The notes below the pieces were generated by a model that searched no databases, was not told the DNA's origin, and saw only the letters and a list, made by a program, of their open reading frames with translations. From Acidimicrobiales bacterium (GTDB taxonomy: Bacteria > Actinomycetota > Acidimicrobiia > Acidimicrobiales > GCA-2861595), in contig DATLFN010000039.1 in NCBI GenBank assembly GCA_035540975.1, positions 1-48,429 on the forward strand: a stretch of 48,429 nucleotides of DNA, in the 5' to 3' direction. The position numbers were made by a program, and so were the translations under genes. Each line of letters starts with the position of its first letter. Positions within the stretch are counted from its first letter, which is position 1. Positions 1 through 8,072 of this stretch are shown piece after piece.

Positions 1-78
1 TGGTCGGGAAGGCGGGATTCGAACCCGCGACCTCAGCGTCCCGAACGCTGCGCGCTAACCAAGCTGCGCTACTTCCCG
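1..78 (-). tRNA. tRNA-Pro (anticodon CGG)
   Basis: Read on the minus strand the segment folds as a complete cloverleaf. It has a 7-bp acceptor stem CGGGAAG/CTTCCCG, a D arm with GCGC stems, an anticodon stem CAGCG/CGCTG around the loop TTCGGGA (anticodon CGG), and a T arm GCGGG-TTCGAAT-CCCGC. The 3' CCA is encoded at positions 3-1. The anticodon reads CCG proline codons. The gene is complete although it lies at the window edge. Confidence 0.97.
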
Positions 79-130
79 TGGGGTCCGAGCGTACTCCCGC
101 CGGCACGCGGCCACCGGAGCCGCCCGGTTG

Positions 131-179
131 GTTCTCTGGACGCAAGGCGCCGGTATGCGGCTCGTGGTGTCCAGAGAAC
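131..179. terminator. 11-bp inverted repeat between the receiver gene and tRNA-Pro
   Basis: Perfect arms GTTCTCTGGAC (131-141) and GTCCAGAGAAC (169-179) flank 27 nt. A second, imperfect GC-rich hairpin lies at about 180-218. Both are downstream of the minus-strand receiver gene ending at 221 and before the tRNA, so a transcript-end structure is the simplest reading. There is no U tract, which is common for actinobacterial terminators. The role is inferred. Confidence 0.4.
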
Positions 180-220
180 GCCGGGTCGGCGCCGGGCCCC
201 CCGCCCGACGCCGGCGCGGG

Positions 221-667
221 CTACACCGTCGCCGGCCGGTACGACTCGTCCTGGTAGGTGCCGCCGTCGAGCAGGGCCTGGATCGCCTTGCGCAGCCGGA
301 TGGGGTCGAGGGGCTTGACGACCCAGCCGTCGGCGCCCGCCCGCCGGGCCAGGAAGACGTCGGGCCGGCGGTCGAGCAGCATCAGCACGGGGACGTGGGC
401 GATGCGCCCGGCTCCCTCCTCGAGGCGCAGCTCCATGCACGCCGCCATCCCGCCCATGTTGCCGATCTGGAGGTCGACGATCACCAGCTCGGGGTCGTAC
501 TCGTGGACGGCCCACAGCACCGAGGAACCGGCGGTGACCTCGTGGACCTCCACGTCGGGTTGGGTGGACAGCACGGCGGCGACCTCGGCGCGGACCCACG
601 CCTCGTCGCTGGCGACCACGACGTCGAGCACGGCCGAAGGGTAACCCGGGGCCGCCGCGGGTAGCAT
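221..667 (-). CDS. Stand-alone response-regulator receiver protein
   Basis: This 148-aa protein is a single CheY-like receiver with no output domain. The acidic pair D21/E22, the phospho-acceptor Asp in LVIVDLQ (D65) and the conserved Lys in VVKPLDP (K118) are all present, so it can probably be phosphorylated. The switch Thr/Ser after beta-4 is replaced by hydrophobic residues (VLMLLD). ATG at 667 has GGGAG just upstream. A GTG at codon 13 would also give a complete domain. It is transcribed away from the STAS gene at 733, with about 65 bp between them. A single-domain receiver beside a STAS protein could belong to a partner-switching or two-component relay, but no kinase is adjacent. Confidence 0.85.
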   Translation of the reverse strand: MLPAAAPGYPSAVLDVVVASDEAWVRAEVAAVLSTQPDVEVHEVTAGSSVLWAVHEYDPELVIVDLQIGNMGGMAACMELRLEEGAGRIAHVPVLMLLDRRPDVFLARRAGADGWVVKPLDPIRLRKAIQALLDGGTYQDESYRPATV

Positions 668-732
668 CTTCTCCCACCGCAGAGGCGCGTCCGCAGCCGG
701 CGCAACTCGGCGGCCCTGTCAGGAGGACCACG

Positions 733-1080
733 TTGCTCGAGATCAACACCGAGCAGGCCGACGGATACACCATCGTCCGTCCGGTCGGCGAGTTGGACGC
801 CTTCACGGTCAGCCAGTTCCGTCAAGCGCTTGCCGAGCTGGCGAGCAACCCCCGCCTGCTCATCGACATGTCCGGCGTTCCCTTCGTGGATTCCGCCGGT
901 CTCGGCGCCCTCATCGGCGGCATCCGCCGCGCACGCGAGCTGGGCGGCGAGGTGGCGGTGTCGTGCAACCGTCCGACCCTGACCCGCCTGCTGCGCACCA
1001 CCGGCTTCGACCGCATCGTCACCGTGGCGGAGACGGTCGAGGAGGCCGCCGCCGCCCTCCAGCAGCCCACCGACGCGTAG
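733..1080 (+). CDS. STAS-domain protein (anti-sigma factor antagonist family)
   Basis: The 115-aa protein is a complete STAS domain of the SpoIIAA/RsbV type. The first strand ends in GELD, and the segment FVDSAGLGALIGG holds the Ser that such proteins use as phospho-acceptor for an RsbW/SpoIIAB-type kinase. The start is TTG at 733, fixed by an AGGAGG ribosome site at 721-726 with six bases between. Family knowledge suggests it binds an anti-sigma kinase and frees a sigma factor. No anti-sigma kinase or sigma gene is visible in the window, so its partner is encoded elsewhere. Confidence 0.9.
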   Translation: MLEINTEQADGYTIVRPVGELDAFTVSQFRQALAELASNPRLLIDMSGVPFVDSAGLGALIGGIRRARELGGEVAVSCNRPTLTRLLRTTGFDRIVTVAETVEEAAAALQQPTDA

Positions 1081-1098
1081 GGCCCCGGCATGCCGGCG

Positions 1099-2196
1099 TC
1101 AGCCGGGTGCCGCGAACAGGTGCCGGCCCAGCAGGCGGAGGCCGTCGACGTCGTGCACGTCGTCGTCCAGCATCGGGACCCGCACGACGGGCGCCGGCGC
1201 CACCTCGGCGGTGAGGACGGAGACGTGCGCCTCCTCCCTCTCGGCCACCTGCCGGAAGTCGGCCAGGTTGGCGTAGAGGGGTGCCAGGCCGGTCCCGGCC
1301 AGCGACGCCGCCCGCAGCCGCAGGGCGTTGGAGCCGCCCTCGACGGTGACCTCGCCGAAGCGGGGGTGGAGGCGGTTGACGACCAGGGCGTCCACGTCGA
1401 TGCCGGACTCGCCCAGGCGCCGGGCGAAGAAGCGGGCCTCCCCGACGGCGTCGCCCCGGGCCGAGGCGACGAGCAGGAAGGCCGCCGTTTCGCCCGCCAG
1501 CAGCTCCTGGACCCTCTGGGCCCGCTCCCGGAAGCCCTGCTCCATGCCCTCGAAGGCTCGGAAGAAGGCCACCGCGTCGGAGACGACCTCGGCACCGACC
1601 ACCCGGCTCACCGTGCGCAGGAAGGCCGAGGTCGCCACGTTCACCGCCTTGAGGTAGGCCCGGCCCGGGGTGACGAGCAGGCGGAACACCCGGTTGTCGA
1701 GGAAGCGGGTGAGGCGGCGGGGGGCGTCGAGGAAGTCCAGCGCGTTGCGGGTGGGCGGGGTGTCGACCACGATCACGTCGAAGCGGCCCTCGTCGTGGAG
1801 CTCGTGGAGCTTCTCCATCGCCATGTATTCCTGGGTGCCCGACAGGGCCCCCGCGATGTTGCGGTAGAGCCGGTTGCGGAGGATGCCCTCGGCCTGCTCG
1901 GGCGTGGCCGCGTAGCGGTGGACCAGGTCGTCGAACGTCGACTTGGTGTCGAGCATGGCCGCCCACAGCTCGCCCGCCCAGTCGCCCTCCACCCGGCCCG
2001 CCCGGTTGGTGAGCTCGGCCAGCCCCAGGGCGTCGGCCAGGCGCTTGGCCGGGTCGATGGTGACGACGCACGCCCGCCGTCCACGCACGGCGGCCTCGAC
2101 CGCCAGCGCGGCGGCCGTCGTGGTCTTCCCGACGCCGCCGGTGCCGCAGCACACGACGATGGACCGGTCGACCAGGTGGTCGAGGGTGGCGGTCAC
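1099..2196 (-). CDS. ArsA/GET3-like ATPase, second gene of the pair
   Basis: A 365-aa P-loop ATPase of the ArsA/GET3 group. The deviant Walker A GTGGVGKTTTAAA lies at about residues 19-31 and a switch-like VVDTPPTRNALDFL follows. The protein ends normally with a C-terminal domain. GTG at 2196 is chosen because it overlaps the stop of the upstream ATPase gene in a GTGA, which implies translational coupling. The same two-ATPase arrangement next to whiB and a class A PBP occurs in M. tuberculosis (Rv3679-Rv3680, whiB4, ponA2). The two proteins probably act as a heteromer. The substrate is not deducible, and arsenite transport is not implied because no ArsB is present. Confidence 0.9.
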   Translation of the reverse strand: MTATLDHLVDRSIVVCCGTGGVGKTTTAAALAVEAAVRGRRACVVTIDPAKRLADALGLAELTNRAGRVEGDWAGELWAAMLDTKSTFDDLVHRYAATPEQAEGILRNRLYRNIAGALSGTQEYMAMEKLHELHDEGRFDVIVVDTPPTRNALDFLDAPRRLTRFLDNRVFRLLVTPGRAYLKAVNVATSAFLRTVSRVVGAEVVSDAVAFFRAFEGMEQGFRERAQRVQELLAGETAAFLLVASARGDAVGEARFFARRLGESGIDVDALVVNRLHPRFGEVTVEGGSNALRLRAASLAGTGLAPLYANLADFRQVAEREEAHVSVLTAEVAPAPVVRVPMLDDDVHDVDGLRLLGRHLFAAPG

Positions 2197-3161
2197 GACG
2201 GCAGCGCCCCCACCGCGTCGGCCAGGGCGTCGGCCAGGCGGTCGACCTCGGCGGGGCCCACGTCGGTCGTGAACAGGAGTGGCAGCCGCAGCTGGGGCAG
2301 GGGCAGCGCGGTGGCGAGCCGCTCGACCTGATCGCCCTGGAGCGCCGTGCGGTGGGCCCGGAAGCCGGCCGCCGCCGCCAGCGCCTCCGCCTCTCCCGGG
2401 CGGAGGGTGACGCCCGCCTCCGCCGCCGCGGCCGTGGGGTCGGCGTCGAGGCCCTCGAGCGGCGGGTACAGCCCGTTGACCACCACGGGCGCCAGGCTGA
2501 CGCCGACCCGGTCCTCCAGGGCGTAGGCGGTGTCCACGGCCTCGTTCACCGGGGTCTCCTCGGGGAGGGTGACGAGGAGCACCTGGCAGCGGTCGGCGTC
2601 GCCCAGGAGGTCGGCCACGTCCTCCGCCTGCGCCCGGATGGGGCCGACGCTGACGGCGTCCAGCAGCCCCGAGGCGCTGGAGAGGAAGGTGACGGCGTGG
2701 CCCGCCGCCGGGGCGTCGACGACGATCACGTCGGCCACGCTCCTGCGCTCCAGCTGCTTGACCTTGCCCAGCACCAGGATGTCCTTGATCCCGGGGACGG
2801 CGGTGGCCACCACGTCGATGGCGCCGGTGGCGACCAGCCGCTTGGAGATGCGGGCCATGCCGTGGCCCTCCAGGTACTCGATGAGGGCGTCGTCGGGCGT
2901 GAGGGTGCGGGCCCGGACCTCGCCGCCACCGCCGCCCCCCCCGCCCCCGGGAGTCAGCACCACCTCGTCGTAGGTGAGCGGACCGGGGCGGCCGAAGGCG
3001 CCGGCCAGGCCGCCGGTGCCGTCGACGTCCACGAGGAGGGTGTCGAGACCGGCGTTCGCCGCCATGCGGGCGAGGGCGGCGCTGACGGTGGTTTTGCCCA
3101 CGCCGCCCTTCCCGGCGACGATGAACACCCGGGTCTGTCGGCAGAACCCGGCAGCGTCCAT
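2193..3161 (-). CDS. ArsA/GET3-like ATPase, first gene of the pair
   Basis: A 322-aa ATPase with deviant Walker A AGKGGVGKTTVSAALA near the N-terminus, LLVDVDGTGGLAG (signature Asp) and VIVVDAPAAGHAVTFL, as in ArsA/MinD-type ATPases. A nine-glycine tract (about residues 72-80, encoded by C8 plus further C-rich sequence at 2930-2950) replaces an ordinary loop and is unusual. It is the first gene of a two-gene operon with the ATPase at 1099-2196. The start ATG at 3161 is only 5 bp from the ATG of the divergent gene at 3167. A TANNNT element (TAGTCT on the minus strand, 3178-3173) sits 11 nt upstream, so the leader would be only a few nucleotides long. Confidence 0.9.
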   Translation of the reverse strand: MDAAGFCRQTRVFIVAGKGGVGKTTVSAALARMAANAGLDTLLVDVDGTGGLAGAFGRPGPLTYDEVVLTPGGGGGGGGGEVRARTLTPDDALIEYLEGHGMARISKRLVATGAIDVVATAVPGIKDILVLGKVKQLERRSVADVIVVDAPAAGHAVTFLSSASGLLDAVSVGPIRAQAEDVADLLGDADRCQVLLVTLPEETPVNEAVDTAYALEDRVGVSLAPVVVNGLYPPLEGLDADPTAAAAEAGVTLRPGEAEALAAAAGFRAHRTALQGDQVERLATALPLPQLRLPLLFTTDVGPAEVDRLADALADAVGALPS

Positions 3162-3166
3162 CTCGA

Positions 3167-4420
3167 ATGCGCAGACTACCCAGCCCCCTCGGCGCCTCGA
3201 TCGCCCCCGCCCTCGCCCTCGTCCTCCTCGGCGCGGCCCTGCTGGCGGCCGCCCCGGCCGGCGCCGCCGCCCAGGCCGAGGGCGGCCGCCACGTCGACGT
3301 CATCGAGGTGATCGGCCTGGTCGACGCCGTGCAGGTCGACTTCGTGGAGGATGCCCTGCGCCGGGCCGAGGAGGGCGGCGCCGAGGCGCTCGTGATCCAG
3401 GTCGACAGCAGCGGCGGCATCGCCGATCGGGACGACCTCGACGCCCTGCTGTTCCGGATGGCCCACTCGACGGTGCCGGTGGCGGTGTGGGTGGGCCCGA
3501 GCGGCGGCCAGGCCCTGGGCCAGGGCTTCGAGCTGGTGGAGGCGGCGGGCATCGCCGGGATCGCCTCCAGGGGCCGGCTCGGCCCCCGCGACCGGCCGGT
3601 GCCGGCGGCCCGGGCCGCCGAGCGGGGCCTGGTCGAGATCGTCGCTCCCACGCTGGGCGACTTCATCGTCGAGCTGGACGGGCGGGAGGTGGGCGGCACC
3701 ACGCTGGAGACGGCCAGGGTCGTCCGGGAGGACGGCTCCCAGCCCCGCCGCCAGCCCACCGTCGACGTGCGCTTCGCCAAGCTCGGCCTCATGGCCCGGT
3801 TGCTCCACACGGCGGCCAGCCCGTCGGTCGCCTACCTGCTGTTCGCGGCGGGTCTCGGGCTCATCGTGCTCGAGCTGTTCACCGCCGGCATCGGCGTGGC
3901 CGCCTTCACCGGCGCCGTCTGCCTGGTGCTCGCCAGCTACGGGCTGGCCGCCCTGCCCAGCCGGCCCTACGCCGTCGCCCTCCTCGCCCTGTCCTTCCTG
4001 GCCTACGCCGTCGACGTCCAGGCCGGGACACCCCGGACGTGGACGGCGGTCGGCACCGTGCTGCTCGCCGTCGGGAGCGTGCGGCTGTACGAGGACGGGC
4101 TGGCGCCGTCGTGGGTCGTCCTGGTGACGGTGGTGGGCGGCACGGCCCTGCTCATGGTCGCCGGGCTCCCCGCCATGCTGCGGGCCCGCTTCTCCACGCC
4201 CACCATCGGGAGGGAGTCCATGGTGGGCGAGACGGGAGCGGCGGTGGCGGCCGTCGACCCCGAGGGGACGGTCGAGGTGCGGGGCGCCACCTGGCGGGCG
4301 CGGACCAACCGGGCGACCCCGATCGAGGCCGGCGACGCCGTCCGGGTGGTGGCGATCGACGGGCTGCTGCTGGAGGTGGAACCGGCCGAGGGCGGCGCAA
4401 AGGACTACCGCAAGCACTGA
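3167..4420 (+). CDS. NfeD-like membrane protein with degenerate ClpP-class domain
   Basis: The 417-aa protein has an N-terminal signal segment (residues 1-35), a shortened ClpP-class protease-like domain (about 40-180), four or five membrane helices (about 220-350) and a C-terminal NfeD OB-fold domain (GETGAAV...GDAVRVVAIDGLLLEVEP). In active family members the nucleophile Ser lies in a G-A-x-A-A-S-A-G context. Here the equivalent reads GGQALGQG, with Gly (about residue 118), so proteolysis is unlikely. NfeD proteins usually work with flotillin or stomatin partners at the membrane, but none is adjacent. The start ATG faces the ArsA-like gene with a 5-bp gap and has no ribosome site of its own. 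Confidence 0.82.
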   Translation: MRRLPSPLGASIAPALALVLLGAALLAAAPAGAAAQAEGGRHVDVIEVIGLVDAVQVDFVEDALRRAEEGGAEALVIQVDSSGGIADRDDLDALLFRMAHSTVPVAVWVGPSGGQALGQGFELVEAAGIAGIASRGRLGPRDRPVPAARAAERGLVEIVAPTLGDFIVELDGREVGGTTLETARVVREDGSQPRRQPTVDVRFAKLGLMARLLHTAASPSVAYLLFAAGLGLIVLELFTAGIGVAAFTGAVCLVLASYGLAALPSRPYAVALLALSFLAYAVDVQAGTPRTWTAVGTVLLAVGSVRLYEDGLAPSWVVLVTVVGGTALLMVAGLPAMLRARFSTPTIGRESMVGETGAAVAAVDPEGTVEVRGATWRARTNRATPIEAGDAVRVVAIDGLLLEVEPAEGGAKDYRKH

Positions 4421-4459
4421 AACCGCAGGTCAGGTGATCGCGGGCCCGGAAACTGCCCC

Positions 4460-4488
4460 TTGTTCGGACGCGGTGAGGGCGGTAGGGT
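4460..4488 (+). promoter_or_regulatory. Predicted sigma-70-type promoter of whiB
   Basis: TTGTTC (4460-4465) and TAGGGT (4483-4488) are separated by exactly 17 bp. Transcription would start near 4495, giving a short leader that contains the AGGGGGAG ribosome site at 4501-4508. Confidence 0.6.
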
Positions 4489-4512
4489 CGCCTGTCCGAA
4501 AGGGGGAGCTTC

Positions 4513-4764
4513 GTGAGCGTACAGGTCGAGGAGCTCTGGCAGGTGAGGGCTTCATGTCGCGGTCCGCAGGCCGCCATCTTCTTCCCGCCGTCCCATTTCG
4601 AGCGTAAGGAGGACAAGGAGGCGCGCGAGAGGCGGGCCAAGGCGATCTGCCAGTCCTGCCCGGTCCGCAAACCGTGCCTCGAGTACGCGTTGACCATCAA
4701 GGAGCCGCACGGCATCTGGGGCGGGCTCAACGAGATGGAGCGAAAGCCGCTGCTCGGGAAGTAG
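4513..4764 (+). CDS. WhiB-family iron-sulfur transcription factor
   Basis: An 83-aa WhiB-like protein. The four cluster cysteines are visible: one in RASC (C15), two in ICQSC (C46, C49) and one in KPC (C55). The family turn motif follows as GIWGG, then a basic tail. Such proteins bind a [4Fe-4S] cluster and usually regulate by contacting the primary sigma factor. GTG at 4513 follows AGGGGGAG with four bases between. The position next to two ArsA-like ATPases and near a class A PBP matches whiB4 in M. tuberculosis. The protein is shorter than WhiB4, so the subtype is left open. Confidence 0.93.
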   Translation: MSVQVEELWQVRASCRGPQAAIFFPPSHFERKEDKEARERRAKAICQSCPVRKPCLEYALTIKEPHGIWGGLNEMERKPLLGK

Positions 4765-4814
4765 CGGCATCGCCTTCGCAAGCGGAGCTTGCTCGGCGAG
4801 TCTGGTGGTGCTGC

Positions 4815-4884
4815 GGGTGGCCGGCGGAGCCGGCCACCCTTCGCGCTGAACCCCTTTTGCCGCCGCCGGCTGCGCCGGCGGCGG
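4815..4884. terminator. Two perfect hairpins in the whiB-selB gap
   Basis: The 284-bp gap (4765-5048) between convergent whiB and selB has no gene. It holds a 10-bp perfect stem with a 5-nt loop (4815-4839, arms GGGTGGCCGG/CCGGCCACCC) and an 11-bp perfect stem with a 3-nt loop (4860-4884, arms CCGCCGCCGGC/GCCGGCGGCGG). Neither has a true U tract. They probably act as bidirectional terminators. The rest of the gap is GC-rich low-complexity sequence. Confidence 0.6.
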
Positions 4885-5048
4885 TGGCGCCCAGCCGGGG
4901 TGGCCGCCTCCGGCGGCGGCCGGCGGCCGGGCGCCGGGAAACCCCCCCCGAGCCCCCCGGTGCGCCAGCGTCGGCGGCCCGGGGACGGCCGCCCGGGACG
5001 TGTCCGGCGCCGGGGGACGCCGGCCTCCGGCCTCGGGCGACGCCGGGG

Positions 5049-6770
5049 TCAGAGCTTGGGGAGCCTGGGGCCGGGGATCCTGAGGTCGGCTCGGCGCCTG
5101 GTGACGCCGGTCGTGTCGAGGTGGGCGAGCAGCGGGAGCATGAACTTGCGGGTGGTGCCGAGGGCGTCGCGCACCTGGGCGACGGTGACGCCGCCGGGGT
5201 GCTCGGCCAGCAGGCGGGCCACGATGCGGGCCGCGTCGTCGAGGGCGGACGGCGCGAACCACACGCCGTCCTGCTGGATCACCAGACCGCGCCGGGCCAG
5301 CTCCCGCAGCTCGTCCCGGTCCACGCCGTCGGGGGGCGGCGGCGAGAACGGGGCCGCCTCCAGGGCGGCGACGAAGGGGTGGCCCTGGAGGGGGTCGGCG
5401 CCCCGGCCGGCGGCGAGGGCCCGCCCGGCGTCCACGTCGACGCCCTCCAGGGTCTCCAGCACGGCCCGGTCCCGTTCGTCGAGGGTGGCGACGTCGAGGC
5501 CCAGGGGGCCGGCGTCGTCCACCGCCTTGCGCACCCGCTCCTCGGCCGCCGCGAGGGCGGGCGGGTCGACCACCCACCGCCCGACCGTCGGCGCCCGGCG
5601 CTCGCCCGTCAGCCGTTCGAGCAGCCCCGCCTCCACCCAGCCGCGCTCGGCCACGACCCGGTCCACCGACCGCGACGGGCGGGCCTTGTAGGCGGGCAGC
5701 ACGGGCGCCACGTCCAGCACCTCGCCGCCGCCGACCGTCTCCCCGCGGCCGCTCTCCCGCAGGACGAGGCGGTCGCCGGGCAGGAGCGGCAGCTCCACCG
5801 GCAGGTGGAGCCGCACCGCTCCCGTCGAGCCGGGCGCCAGCTTCTCGCCGCCCAGCACCCGCAGGCGCACGGGGTACTCGCCCGACCCGATGTAGGCCTG
5901 GTAGGCGCCCCGGCGGGACACGTCGTGGTCGAGGGCGCCGAGGACGGTGAACGAGCAGTCGAGCACCCGGGTGGGCGCCCAGTGCTCGGGGCGCACGACG
6001 GCGTTGCCGCGCTCGGCCTGCTCGTGGTGGACGCCGGCCAGGTTCACGGCCAGGCGCCGGCCCGGGCCGGCCGTCGTGAGCGCCGCCTTGTGGCTCTGGA
6101 GGCCCCGCACCCGGGCGCGGCGACCACTGGGGAGCAGCACCACCTCGTCGTCCACGGCCAGGGGCCCGCCGGCCAGCGTGCCGGTCACCACCGTGCCCGA
6201 GCCCTTGGCCGCGAACGCCCGGTCGACCCACAGCCGCGGCCGTCCCCGGTCGGCGGCCGTCGGCGTGGTGGCGAGGAGGCCGTCGAGGGCGGCCCGCAGC
6301 TCGGCCACGCCGGTGCCGGCCAGGGCGTCCACGTCCACCACGTCGGCGTCCTCCAGGAACGTGCCCTTCACGTGGTCGGCCAGGTCGAGGTGGGCCAGCT
6401 CGCGCCACTCGTCGTCGACCAGGCCGACCTTGGTGAGGGCCACGATGCCGCGGTCGATCCCCAGCAGCTCGAGGATCCGCAGGTGCTCCTCGGACTGCGG
6501 CTTCCAGCCCTCGGTGGCGGCGACCACGAACAGGCAGGCGTCCACCGCCCCCACGCCGGCCAGCATGTTCTTGAGGAACCGCACGTGGCCGGGCACGTCG
6601 ACGAAGGCCATCTCGCGGCCGCTGGGCAGCGTGGTCCAGGCGAAGCCCAGGTCGATGGTGAGGCCGCGCGCCTTCTCCTCGGCGAAGCGGTCGGGGTCCA
6701 TCCCGGTGAGGGTCAGGACCAGGGTGGACTTGCCGTGGTCGACGTGGCCGGCGGTGGCGACGACGTGCAC
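5049..6770 (-). CDS. selB: Selenocysteine-specific elongation factor SelB
   Basis: The 573-aa GTPase opens with the G1 motif GHVDHGKSTL, then DVPGH (G3) and the G4-region ALTKVGLVDDE. Domains II and III follow, and the C-terminal half carries winged-helix modules that in SelB recognise the SECIS hairpin. Family knowledge: it delivers Sec-tRNA(Sec) to in-frame UGA. The start is GTG at 6770, one base after the TGA of selA (6772-6774), so the two are one operon. The G4 motif reads TKVG rather than TKxD, as is normal in SelB. No selC, selD or recognisable selenoprotein lies in the window. Confidence 0.96.
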   Translation of the reverse strand: MHVVATAGHVDHGKSTLVLTLTGMDPDRFAEEKARGLTIDLGFAWTTLPSGREMAFVDVPGHVRFLKNMLAGVGAVDACLFVVAATEGWKPQSEEHLRILELLGIDRGIVALTKVGLVDDEWRELAHLDLADHVKGTFLEDADVVDVDALAGTGVAELRAALDGLLATTPTAADRGRPRLWVDRAFAAKGSGTVVTGTLAGGPLAVDDEVVLLPSGRRARVRGLQSHKAALTTAGPGRRLAVNLAGVHHEQAERGNAVVRPEHWAPTRVLDCSFTVLGALDHDVSRRGAYQAYIGSGEYPVRLRVLGGEKLAPGSTGAVRLHLPVELPLLPGDRLVLRESGRGETVGGGEVLDVAPVLPAYKARPSRSVDRVVAERGWVEAGLLERLTGERRAPTVGRWVVDPPALAAAEERVRKAVDDAGPLGLDVATLDERDRAVLETLEGVDVDAGRALAAGRGADPLQGHPFVAALEAAPFSPPPPDGVDRDELRELARRGLVIQQDGVWFAPSALDDAARIVARLLAEHPGGVTVAQVRDALGTTRKFMLPLLAHLDTTGVTRRRADLRIPGPRLPKL

Positions 6771-6771
6771 G

Positions 6772-8031
6772 TCAGCGGGGCAGCGCGGCGAGCGCCTTGG
6801 CCAGCACCTGGTCGTCGGCCGGATCGACGGTGCGCAGGTCGAGGATCGTGCGGTCCTCGGCGACGCGGGCGACGACGGGCGGGTCGCCGGCCCGCAGCAC
6901 GTCGGCGGCCGCCGCGCCCGCCACGGCCACGCCGGCCGACGGGATAGCCAGGCCCGGCACCGACCCGCCGCCGGGCACCGACTCGCACTCCACCACCTCG
7001 ACGCCGTCGAGGCCGGTGGCCAGCGCCTCGGCCCGCGCCCGCAGGGCGGCCACCGGCACGGTCGCCATGCGCCAGAACGGGATGGCGTCGCCGTCGCGGC
7101 GGAGGTAGGCGAGCGCCGTCTCCTGGAGGGCGGACAGGACCAGCCCCCCGGCCCGGAAGGCGCGGGCCAGCGGGTGGCGGGCGCACCGGTCCACCAGGTC
7201 GGCGTGGCCGGCGATGACGCCCGCCTGCGGGCCGCCCAGCAGCTTGTCGCCCGAGAAGGTGACGAGGGCGGCGCCGGCGGCGAGGGTCTGGCGGGCGGCC
7301 GGTTCGGCGGCGACCCACGGCGGCGGCCCGGCGGCCAGCCACGGCGTGGCCGCGTCGAGCAGGCCCGACCCGATGTCGGCGACCACCGGCACCCCGAGGC
7401 CGGACAACGACGCCACCGACACGTCCTCGGTGAACCCCACGATCCGGTAGTTGGACTGGTGGACCTTGAGGATCAACGCCGGGTCGGTGCGCTCCACGGC
7501 CTCGGCGTAGTCCCCCCGGCGGGTCCGGTTGGTGGTCCCCACCTCGACCAGGCGGGCGCCCGACTGCTCGAGCACCTCGGGGACGCGGAAGCCGCCGCCG
7601 ATCTCCACCAGCTCGCCGCGGCTGACGACCACGGCCCGGTCGACGGCCAGCGCCGCCAGCACCAGCACCACGGCGGCCGCCCCGTTGTTGACGACGAGGG
7701 CGTCCTCGGCGCCGCAGGCCCGGGCCAGGAGGGCGCCGGCGTGGTGGCGGCGCGACCCCCGTGTCCCGGTGGCCAGGTCGAACTCCAGGTTGGCGTAGCG
7801 GGCGTCGGTGCGGTGCGAGACGGGCGCCCGGCCCAGGTTGGTGTGGAGCAGCACGCCGGTGGCGTTGACGACGGGCTGGAGGAGCGCGCGGGCGGTGGCC
7901 TCGGCGACGGCGCGGGCCGAGCCGGGGTCGCCGCCGGCGATGGCCCGGCGGGCGGCGTCGACCAGGAGGGGGTGGGGTAGGCCGACGTCGGCGATGTCCC
8001 TGGCCAGGGCGTCGACGGACGGTGGTCGCAC
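6772..8031 (-). CDS. selA: L-seryl-tRNA(Sec) selenium transferase SelA
   Basis: A 419-aa PLP enzyme that converts Ser-tRNA(Sec) to Sec-tRNA(Sec) using selenophosphate. The N-terminal SelA domain (PSVDALARDI...) leads to NATGVLLHTNLGRAP, and the PLP-lysine region reads FSGDKLLGGPQAG. GTG at 8031 is preferred over longer reading because TAGGCT (minus strand, 8044-8039) lies 7 nt upstream. That fits a -10 element for a leaderless mRNA, and the protein then begins just before the conserved PSVDAL. It is the first gene of the selA-selB operon and is divergent from the PBP gene, with 41 bp between starts. Confidence 0.95.
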   Translation of the reverse strand: MRPPSVDALARDIADVGLPHPLLVDAARRAIAGGDPGSARAVAEATARALLQPVVNATGVLLHTNLGRAPVSHRTDARYANLEFDLATGTRGSRRHHAGALLARACGAEDALVVNNGAAAVVLVLAALAVDRAVVVSRGELVEIGGGFRVPEVLEQSGARLVEVGTTNRTRRGDYAEAVERTDPALILKVHQSNYRIVGFTEDVSVASLSGLGVPVVADIGSGLLDAATPWLAAGPPPWVAAEPAARQTLAAGAALVTFSGDKLLGGPQAGVIAGHADLVDRCARHPLARAFRAGGLVLSALQETALAYLRRDGDAIPFWRMATVPVAALRARAEALATGLDGVEVVECESVPGGGSVPGLAIPSAGVAVAGAAAADVLRAGDPPVVARVAEDRTILDLRTVDPADDQVLAKALAALPR

Positions 8032-8038
8032 GCAGCGC

Positions 8039-8044
8039 AGCCTA
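8039..8044 (-). promoter_or_regulatory. -10 element for leaderless selA mRNA
   Basis: TAGGCT on the minus strand fits TANNNT and ends 7 nt before the selA GTG, so transcription would begin at or next to the start codon. No clear -35 is seen. Confidence 0.5.
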
Positions 8045-8072
8045 CGGCTGGCGTCGTGCGAGGATGGTGCGG

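Noticed and set aside
1099-3161. Arsenite resistance operon
   Set aside because: The ATPases have ArsA-like folds, but there is no ArsB, ArsC or ArsR, and the conserved neighbourhood points to the GET3-like actinobacterial pair.
1099-3810. 903-aa minus-strand open frame
   Set aside because: Only its last 365 codons, from GTG 2196, encode a recognisable ATPase. The rest is antisense or out-of-frame over the first ATPase and NfeD.
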